A DNA stretch of 7,834 nucleotides. Source: Cryptobacteroides sp963543835 (GTDB lineage: Bacteria > Bacteroidota > Bacteroidia > Bacteroidales > UBA932). Both the position numbers and the translations under genes were made by a program. Below the pieces are notes generated by a model that was not told the origin of the DNA, did not search any database, and worked only from the letters and a program-made list of their open reading frames with translations. The stretch is from positions 1-7,834 of the forward strand of contig CAUUCY010000078.1 of the NCBI GenBank assembly GCA_963543835.1, in the 5' to 3' direction. How positions within the stretch are numbered: position 1 is the first letter of the stretch; every line of letters starts with the position of its first letter. Positions 1-5,310 of this stretch are shown piece after piece.

Positions 1-3000
1 GTTTTCTTCTGCCTGTAGGCGGCGGGAGACATGCCGAACTTGTCCTTGAATTTGCGTGAAAAATAATTTGGGGAATTGAATCCGAGAGAGTCGGAAATCT
101 CCGCGATGGAGAGTCCCGCATCCGCTATGAGCATTTGGGTAGCCTTCGCAAGGCGTATGTTGTTTATATACTCGTTCGGGGTTTCTCCTGTAAGATTCTT
201 GAATTTATTGTAGAATGAGGCGCGGCTCATATTCATCTTGGAGGCTATTACGTCGTTGTTCAGATTCGTGTCGGATATTTCTTCCTCTATAATCAAAGAC
301 AACTTGTCGAGAAATTCCTTGTCAAGCTTGTTGGTAGCCAGCATGGATATGTCCCGTACCGGGTTTTCCCCGATTTGGCGGAGAAGATTTCTGCGTCCCC
401 TTATTATATTGCTGCACCGGGCAAGCAGCAGTTTGCTGTCGAAAGGCTTGCCCATATAGTCGTCCGCACCCTGCAAAATGCCTATCAGTTCCTGCTCGGG
501 CATATCGAGGGCGGTCAGAAGGACAACAGGAATGTGGCATAAATCTATGTCGTTTTTGATTGCGGAACAAAGTTCTGTCCCGTTCATCAGCGGCATCATT
601 ATATCGCTCAATACAAGAGACGGCCTGCTTGTCTTGACAATTTCCAGGGCATCTTTTCCATTGTCCGATGTAAGTACGCGGTAAATAGGGGAGAAGAGGG
701 CTTTCAGAATTTCCAGCAGTTCTTTGTTGTCTTCAACGATAAGAACGGTGTCACTCTTGGCTTCTTCTCCCAAAGCCCGGGCCTCCTGCGCTTCCTCGGC
801 CTTTGAGGCGTAGTAGTGTCTGTCCACATCTTCGGAGCGAGTTTCCTGCCTGTCTTCAATTACCACTTTATTGTCTCCGTGGAAATGACTTCTGCCCTTT
901 TTGAGAATGATGGTGAAAGTGGAACCTTCCCCCGCCCTGCTCTCCACACTTATGCTGCCGTGGTGGAGCTCCACCATTTCCTTGACAAGCGACAGGCCTA
1001 TGCCCGACCCCTGAATATTTCCCTCGTCGCTTTTGAAGAAACGTTCAAAAATCTTGTCCAAATCCTCAGCCTTGATGCCCTTGCCGCTGTCTTTTATATA
1101 AATATATACGGAATTTTCATCGCTGCGTACTTCGAGTTCCACTCTGCCGCCCTTAGGGGTGAACTTCAGGGCATTGGACATCAGGTTCATAATCACCCTC
1201 TCCATCTGTTCCCTGTCCACAAGCACCTTGGCGTTATCCTGCGAGAGCGAGAGTCCGGTTTCAAGTTCGTTCATCCCCGCTATATCCGAGAATCTGTCAT
1301 AGACGCTCTCTGAAATTTCATTCATGTCACATTCTTCCAGGTGCAGAGTGATCTTGTCCTGCTCGAATTTTCTGAACTCTATCAGGTCTGATATAAGCCT
1401 TCCGAGGTTTTTTGCCTGCTGCATGACCTTGAGCAGCATGTTGTATATCGACGGCGCGAGTTTGTAACTCTGCAGAATTATGTCGAGCTGCCCCGTCATG
1501 ATGGTAAGCGGAGTTTTGAATTCGTGACTTACACTTGTGAAAAATCTCAATTTGGCTTCATTGATTTCCATGAGTCTTTCACGCTCGAGCCTTTCCCGTC
1601 TTATTTGCTCTTCGGCAGCGGCTTTGACGCTGGCATTGTGTACAATGAAATATACTATTGAGGCTATCACCGACATATAGAGCAGTATTGCCCACCACGT
1701 GACATACCAGGGAGTCTTGACCCTGATTTTAAGCGAAGAAGAAATCTTGTCCGAGCCGTCTCTTTTCCTGATTTCAAGGGTATATTTCCCTGGGCGCAGA
1801 TTAGTGTACATAATCATTTCCGCGCTTGAGGCATACCATTTTTCATCATAGCCCTCCAGATGATACTCGTAGTCCGTGTCGTTGAAATCGCTGAGATTGC
1901 TTTTTGACGCGAATTTGACCCCGAATCTATCTATATTATAAGGCAGGCTTATATCAGAGGAGTAGGGCAGACTTTCAGACAATATGCCTGATTTGTCGCC
2001 TGGCAGTATAAGCTTGCCGTTTATATAGAGCTTGGAGAAATATATTTCATCCCTGTCTCTTTCAGGGAAATCCTCTTCGCGGAAAGTCATCATTCCGTTT
2101 GTGCCTCCGACATATATGGTGCCGTCTTTTCCTATGGTGAGTCCGCAGTCCCTTACCACCGCGGTCAGAGGATTGTTTTTACCTATGAGATAGCTGTGGA
2201 GCAATTTCCCCGAACTTGAAAATATATTGATTCCCTTTTCTCCCAAGACTATTATATGTCCGGAAGAACTTTCTTCCATACGGAAACCGTAACTGTTGAG
2301 CAGGGAGGAATTGTTGTCTATGAAAGGAACGAAAGAATCCGAAGCCCTGTCCAGCCTGAATATGCCGTGTCCGTAGGTTGAAGCATAGAGCTCCCCGTTT
2401 CCCAAACAGAAAATCCTGAGGGGTCTGTACGGAGCTCCTCCTGCCTTTTTCAGAGTGTATGAGCGCAAATGCCTGAGATTCGCCATATCGTAGAGTTCTA
2501 TGGATTCCTGGGCTCCCACCCACAAATGCCCGCGGGAGTCGGATACTATGGGGATGAAGTTCGCTCCTTTCATCTCCAGAAACAAAGAGTCTTTCCCGCT
2601 TTCCTGAGTATGTATGAAGATTCCTTCCCTCGTTGACAGGAAAAGCCTGTCCTCGTGCCTTTCTATGGCATTTATGAAAGCCATGGCCTTGTTGCCCTTT
2701 TCTCCGTCGACTATGTTTCTGAACTTGTTTCTGCCTATATCGTAGGAAAACAGTCCCTTTGAGGTTGAACCTATGTACAATATGTCTTTTGCCTTGTCGT
2801 AGTTTATGCACTTTAGGTTGGTGTGAGGCATAAAATACGGGAAATTTACTGAGCGGAACTGTCTGATTTCCCCGCTCTCCTTATCGAGCATATTCAGTCC
2901 TCCGCCCTCGGTGCATATCCATATCCTGCCTTTTCTGTCTTCGGTTATATGTCCCACGACGGGATTAGAAAGCCCGTCGCTCTGTTCCGATGCGGGATAC

Positions 3001-3968
3001 AATACAAAAGGGTTCCTGCTTATGTCAGCGTAGTTCACCCCTCCGTAGTATGTCCCTACCCACAATACGCCGGCATCATCCATATACAAGGAATAGACGG
3101 ATGAATGGGAGAGCCCGCCCTCTTTTTCGCTGCGAAGAAACGAAGTGAAAGTATCCGAAGAGGCATTATAGCAGTACAAGCCGTTGAAAGTGCCGAACCA
3201 TATATTTCCGTCCCTGTCTTCCGTTATCTGTCGTACATCATTGCTGTGCAGACCTTTTGCGTAGGAATTTGACGTATTGTATTTTCTGACTGCACCGTCT
3301 GCCCCTATGCAGGTCAGACCCTCTTCCCGGCTGCCTATCCATATTTTCCCATCAGAGTCCTCGAATATTGAATATATCATCGAATCGGGTCCGATCTTTT
3401 TGTAATCCGACCCGGATTCCGCACAGAACAGACCTTCGTCCGCAGCTATCCATACCCTTCCGAGCCTGTCCGTGTGATAGTGGCTTATATTCCTGAAAGG
3501 AAGTGTACGTATGTAAGCCATAGAGCCTTTCTGCGGCTTCCATTCCAGCATTCTGTTGTCGTCAATCGCATACAAAGTGCCTTTTTCGGAAAATATTGCA
3601 CTTATGTTTCCGCTATATATTATGCTTAGGGCCTCTTTTCTGGCATCATATCTACACAAGCCCTCGGCAGTACGCAGGAATACATCCCCCGTCTTGTCAC
3701 ACACTATGTCGAAAATTTCCGTTCCTCCGCTTCCCGTTATGGGGAAAGTTCCGTCTCCCGGTTTTATGGATTTGAGGGACGAACCGTCGTATATGCTGAC
3801 ACCATTTTCCGTGCCGAACCAAATTCTGCCCAAAGAGTCGCTGCATATCGAAAGCACGGCGGGATGAGCCAGTCCGTGTTCGGGGAGAAAATGCCTGAAA
3901 TATATTGCTTCCGTTGACTGAACGGAAACTACCAAAAGGGAAAATATTAGCGATATAATCTTTTTCAT
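1..3968 (-). CDS. Hybrid two-component system regulator (periplasmic sensor / histidine kinase / receiver / AraC), C-terminus cut by window edge
   Basis: One-protein signalling system: the periplasmic part should bind an oligosaccharide, the kinase signals to the fused receiver, and the AraC domain binds DNA to activate glycan-use genes. The start is the ATG at 3968-3966, which opens a signal peptide (MKKIISLIFSLLVVSVQSTEA). Residues about 24-680 carry two-component-propeller repeats of the type DSLGRIWFGT, DSDGKIWIGS, DRDGNIWFGT and DDAGVLWVGT. A Y_Y_Y-type domain follows (about 685-748), then one membrane helix (about 754-778, starting WYVTWWAILLY) and a charged helix. The kinase has SVSHEFKTPLT with His815, an N box at Asn932, G1 DSGKGI at Asp960 and G2 GSGIG at Gly987. 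The receiver has Asp1080, phospho-acceptor Asp1122 (LSDIMMP) and Lys1174. AraC helix-turn-helix motifs lie near 1237-1252 and 1287-1312, and the visible end is SPAAYRQKK. All these residues share one frame, so the gene looks intact. Only a few C-terminal residues should be missing. It is divergent from the GH88-PL8 unit. The architecture is certain; ligand specificity is inferred from context. Confidence 0.96.
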   Translation of the reverse strand, partial: MKKIISLIFSLLVVSVQSTEAIYFRHFLPEHGLAHPAVLSICSDSLGRIWFGTENGVSIYDGSSLKSIKPGDGTFPITGSGGTEIFDIVCDKTGDVFLRTAEGLCRYDARKEALSIIYSGNISAIFSEKGTLYAIDDNRMLEWKPQKGSMAYIRTLPFRNISHYHTDRLGRVWIAADEGLFCAESGSDYKKIGPDSMIYSIFEDSDGKIWIGSREEGLTCIGADGAVRKYNTSNSYAKGLHSNDVRQITEDRDGNIWFGTFNGLYCYNASSDTFTSFLRSEKEGGLSHSSVYSLYMDDAGVLWVGTYYGGVNYADISRNPFVLYPASEQSDGLSNPVVGHITEDRKGRIWICTEGGGLNMLDKESGEIRQFRSVNFPYFMPHTNLKCINYDKAKDILYIGSTSKGLFSYDIGRNKFRNIVDGEKGNKAMAFINAIERHEDRLFLSTREGIFIHTQESGKDSLFLEMKGANFIPIVSDSRGHLWVGAQESIELYDMANLRHLRSYTLKKAGGAPYRPLRIFCLGNGELYASTYGHGIFRLDRASDSFVPFIDNNSSLLNSYGFRMEESSSGHIIVLGEKGINIFSSSGKLLHSYLIGKNNPLTAVVRDCGLTIGKDGTIYVGGTNGMMTFREEDFPERDRDEIYFSKLYINGKLILPGDKSGILSESLPYSSDISLPYNIDRFGVKFASKSNLSDFNDTDYEYHLEGYDEKWYASSAEMIMYTNLRPGKYTLEIRKRDGSDKISSSLKIRVKTPWYVTWWAILLYMSVIASIVYFIVHNASVKAAAEEQIRRERLERERLMEINEAKLRFFTSVSHEFKTPLTIMTGQLDIILQSYKLAPSIYNMLLKVMQQAKNLGRLISDLIEFRKFEQDKITLHLEECDMNEISESVYDRFSDIAGMNELETGLSLSQDNAKVLVDREQMERVIMNLMSNALKFTPKGGRVELEVRSDENSVYIYIKDSGKGIKAEDLDKIFERFFKSDEGNIQGSGIGLSLVKEMVELHHGSISVESRAGEGSTFTIILKKGRSHFHGDNKVVIEDRQETRSEDVDRHYYASKAEEAQEARALGEEAKSDTVLIVEDNKELLEILKALFSPIYRVLTSDNGKDALEIVKTSRPSLVLSDIMMPLMNGTELCSAIKNDIDLCHIPVVLLTALDMPEQELIGILQGADDYMGKPFDSKLLLARCSNIIRGRRNLLRQIGENPVRDISMLATNKLDKEFLDKLSLIIEEEISDTNLNNDVIASKMNMSRASFYNKFKNLTGETPNEYINNIRLAKATQMLIADAGLSIAEISDSLGFNSPNYFSRKFKDKFGMSPAAYRQKK

Positions 3969-4002
3969 CGGCAGTTTTTGTTTGCTTGCGGAATCGCTTT
4001 CG

Positions 4003-4010
4003 CAAAAGTA
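4003..4010 (-). promoter_or_regulatory. Candidate -7 box for the hybrid regulator gene (TACTTTTG on the minus strand)
   Basis: The plus-strand CAAAAGTA reads TACTTTTG on the minus strand, matching TAnnTTTG, 34 bases before the regulator's ATG at 3968. It predicts a leader of roughly 25-30 bases, similar to that of the divergent GH88 gene. No convincing -33 element was found upstream. An 8-base degenerate match in A/T-rich DNA can occur by chance, so the confidence is moderate. Confidence 0.5.
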
Positions 4011-4068
4011 AACATTTTTCGTTTTAGATAAAAATCCACAATAATTATATGTTTTTATACTTTATTGA

Positions 4069-4082
4069 AATTGACGTCAATT
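4069..4082. promoter_or_regulatory. Perfect 14-bp palindrome, candidate operator (AATTGACGTCAATT)
   Basis: AATTGACGTCAATT equals its own reverse complement; its centre is between 4075 and 4076. It abuts the -7 box at 4082-4089, sharing base 4082, within the divergent intergenic region. A further direct copy of TTGA lies at 4065-4068, exactly 6 bases before the palindrome's own TTGA at 4071-4074. The position would suit a regulator-binding site, either an activator contacting polymerase or a repressor blocking it. Which protein binds is not known: AraC-type domains often use direct rather than inverted repeats, so another factor is possible. Confidence 0.45.
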
Positions 4083-4089
4083 ATCTTTG
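4082..4089 (+). promoter_or_regulatory. Candidate -7 box of the GH88-PL8 promoter (TATCTTTG)
   Basis: TATCTTTG matches the Bacteroidota sigma-ABfr -7 consensus TAnnTTTG and sits 36 bases before the GH88 ATG, giving a predicted start of transcription near 4094-4098 and a short leader of about 30 bases. No good -33 TTTG is present at the usual 19-21 base distance; TTG occurs at 4065-4067 and 4071-4073, both too close. A weak core promoter of this kind would fit dependence on an activator such as the divergent regulator. The box is seen; promoter activity is inferred. Confidence 0.6.
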
Positions 4090-4125
4090 CATCCGATATA
4101 AAACGTTTTTTGAGAATTTTATAAT

Positions 4126-5310
4126 ATGCGTTTATTTTTAAGCAAATTTACATTCGCTGCGCTCATCTCGCTTATTGCATTTGCGGGATGCTCAGACCGC
4201 AGTTCAGGAAAGCTGATTAAAGATGCGGAAAGGCAGCTCAGGTCTTTGGTGAAAGAATCCGAAGAGGGGAAGACTCTGCGTATCCCATCGTCATTCAAGG
4301 ACGGTAAAGTGCAGTTTGTTCCCGTCGATGACTGGGTGAGCGGCTTTTTCGCAGGTGAGTTGTGGTATATGTATGAACTGACAGGAAATGAATTTTGGGC
4401 GGGAAAGGCCCGGGAATTCACCGAAATCCTGGATGATATACAATACCTCAAGTGGCATCATGATGTAGGCTTCATGGTTTACGACAGTTACGGAAATGGT
4501 CTGCGTCTTAAGAATATAGACTCTTACAGACAGGTTATTCTGAACACCGCGGCTTCCCTTGCCACAAGATTCAGACCCAAGGCCGGTGTGCTCCAGTCCT
4601 GGAATACAGACAGAGGCTGGCAATCCAAAAGAGGATGGACCTGCCCTGTAATCATAGACAATATGATGAATCTCGAACTCCTTTTCAAGGCTTCTGAAAT
4701 GAGTGGGGATTCGACTTATTTCAATATCGCGGTCAGCCACGCGGACAAGACGCTTGCAAATCATTTCAGAAAAGATTTCAGTTGCTACCATGTTGTGGAC
4801 TACGATATGGAGACCGGTGAAGTTCTTCGCAAATGTACTGCGCAGGGATTTGCAGATGAGTCTTCATGGGCGAGAGGTCAGGCTTGGGCTCTTTACGGCT
4901 ATACCGTAGCATATCGCTTCACAGGATATATGCGCTACCTGCACCAGGCAGAGGCTGTAGCGGATTTTATATTCAATAACAAGAATATGCCGGAAGATCT
5001 GATTCCATATTGGGACTATGACGACCCTGCTATTCCTGATACTTACAGAGATGTTTCGTCCGCTTCGATTTCGGCTTCGGCTCTTTACGAGTTATATACA
5101 ATTACAAAAAATCAGAAATATCTTGACAATGCGGACAAGATAATGAATTCTCTCTCCTCCGCTCCTTATAAAGCGGAAGTGGGAACCAACGGAGGCTTCA
5201 TACTGAAACACTCGGTGGGCAGCATCCCTCACGGAAGCGGTATTGACGTTCCTCTTAATTATGCGGATTATTATTATCTCGAGGCACTTGTCCGAAGAAG
5301 AAATATATGA
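4126..5310 (+). CDS. GH88-family unsaturated glucuronyl hydrolase, predicted lipoprotein
   Basis: Predicted to remove the 4,5-unsaturated uronic acid from the non-reducing end of disaccharides made by polysaccharide lyases, by hydrating the double bond as known for GH88. The 394 residues match the usual family length. The ATG at 4126 gives a hydrophobic leader ending in lipobox AFAGC, so Cys22 is the likely lipidated residue; the enzyme should sit on a membrane facing the periplasm or cell surface. The (alpha/alpha)6-type catalytic domain fills the rest. Visible motifs are DDWVSGFFAGELWYMY (68-83), HHDVGF with Asp113, VIIDNMMNLELLF with Asp178, and WARGQAW (248-254). Asp113 and Asp178 correspond by motif and spacing to the catalytic Asp88 and Asp149 recalled for the Bacillus sp. 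GL1 enzyme. The stop overlaps the start of the PL8 gene, which indicates co-expression. GH105 (rhamnogalacturonyl hydrolase) is the main alternative, but these motifs and the lyase partner favour GH88. The precise substrate (chondroitin, dermatan or hyaluronan disaccharide, sulfated or not) cannot be read from sequence. Confidence 0.93.
   Translation: MRLFLSKFTFAALISLIAFAGCSDRSSGKLIKDAERQLRSLVKESEEGKTLRIPSSFKDGKVQFVPVDDWVSGFFAGELWYMYELTGNEFWAGKAREFTEILDDIQYLKWHHDVGFMVYDSYGNGLRLKNIDSYRQVILNTAASLATRFRPKAGVLQSWNTDRGWQSKRGWTCPVIIDNMMNLELLFKASEMSGDSTYFNIAVSHADKTLANHFRKDFSCYHVVDYDMETGEVLRKCTAQGFADESSWARGQAWALYGYTVAYRFTGYMRYLHQAEAVADFIFNNKNMPEDLIPYWDYDDPAIPDTYRDVSSASISASALYELYTITKNQKYLDNADKIMNSLSSAPYKAEVGTNGGFILKHSVGSIPHGSGIDVPLNYADYYYLEALVRRRNI
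5307..5310 (+). other. ATGA stop/start overlap coupling GH88 and PL8 genes
   Basis: The start ATG of the lyase (5307-5309) overlaps the TGA stop of the GH88 gene (5308-5310). This leaves no room for an internal promoter between the genes and suggests one mRNA with translational coupling, so lyase synthesis would depend on ribosomes finishing the hydrolase. The overlap is read directly; coupling is inferred from how such overlaps usually behave. Confidence 0.9.

Larger units (their letters stand above)
3969..4125. other. Divergent intergenic region between regulator and GH88-PL8 unit
   Basis: This 157-base A/T-rich stretch is the only non-coding DNA in the window and must hold the control signals for both directions. 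Besides the two candidate -7 boxes and the 14-bp palindrome, it contains a 10-bp palindrome AAAACGTTTT at 4100-4109, in the predicted GH88 leader, and a weak inverted repeat TTGCG (3986-3990) / CGCAA (4001-4005) in the regulator leader. Neither ATG is preceded by a Shine-Dalgarno-like motif (GH88 has AATTTTATAAT before its ATG), as is usual in Bacteroidota. No small RNA or riboswitch could be recognised. Confidence 0.75.

Noticed and set aside
816..1313. 165-codon plus-strand open frame
   Set aside because: It lies wholly antisense to the histidine-kinase ATPase region of the regulator, whose motifs are clear in the opposite strand, and its translation shows no recognisable domain or leader.
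2179..2811. 210-codon minus-strand open frame
   Set aside because: It is in another frame of the regulator's propeller region, and its translation is Arg/His/Gln-rich without family motifs. The overlapping regulator frame has clear propeller repeats.
1..3968. Possible frameshift or pseudogene in the regulator
   Set aside because: The start codon, the phospho-acceptor His815, Asn932, Asp960, Gly987, Asp1080, Asp1122, Lys1174 and the AraC tail are all in the same frame with no stop, so the gene is intact as far as visible.
3986..4005. Inverted repeat TTGCG/CGCAA in the regulator leader as a possible terminator or attenuator
   Set aside because: The stem is only 5 bp with a 10-base loop and overlaps the candidate -7 box; it has no U-tract in a sensible place and is probably chance.
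4072..4079. TGACGTCA core resembling the eukaryotic CRE/ATF site
   Set aside because: The surrounding genes are clearly bacterial, so the resemblance to a eukaryotic bZIP site is coincidental; only the symmetry is worth keeping.
4291..4791. 166-codon minus-strand open frame
   Set aside because: It is antisense to the GH88 gene, covering its catalytic Asp113 and Asp178 codons; there is no promoter or recognisable domain.
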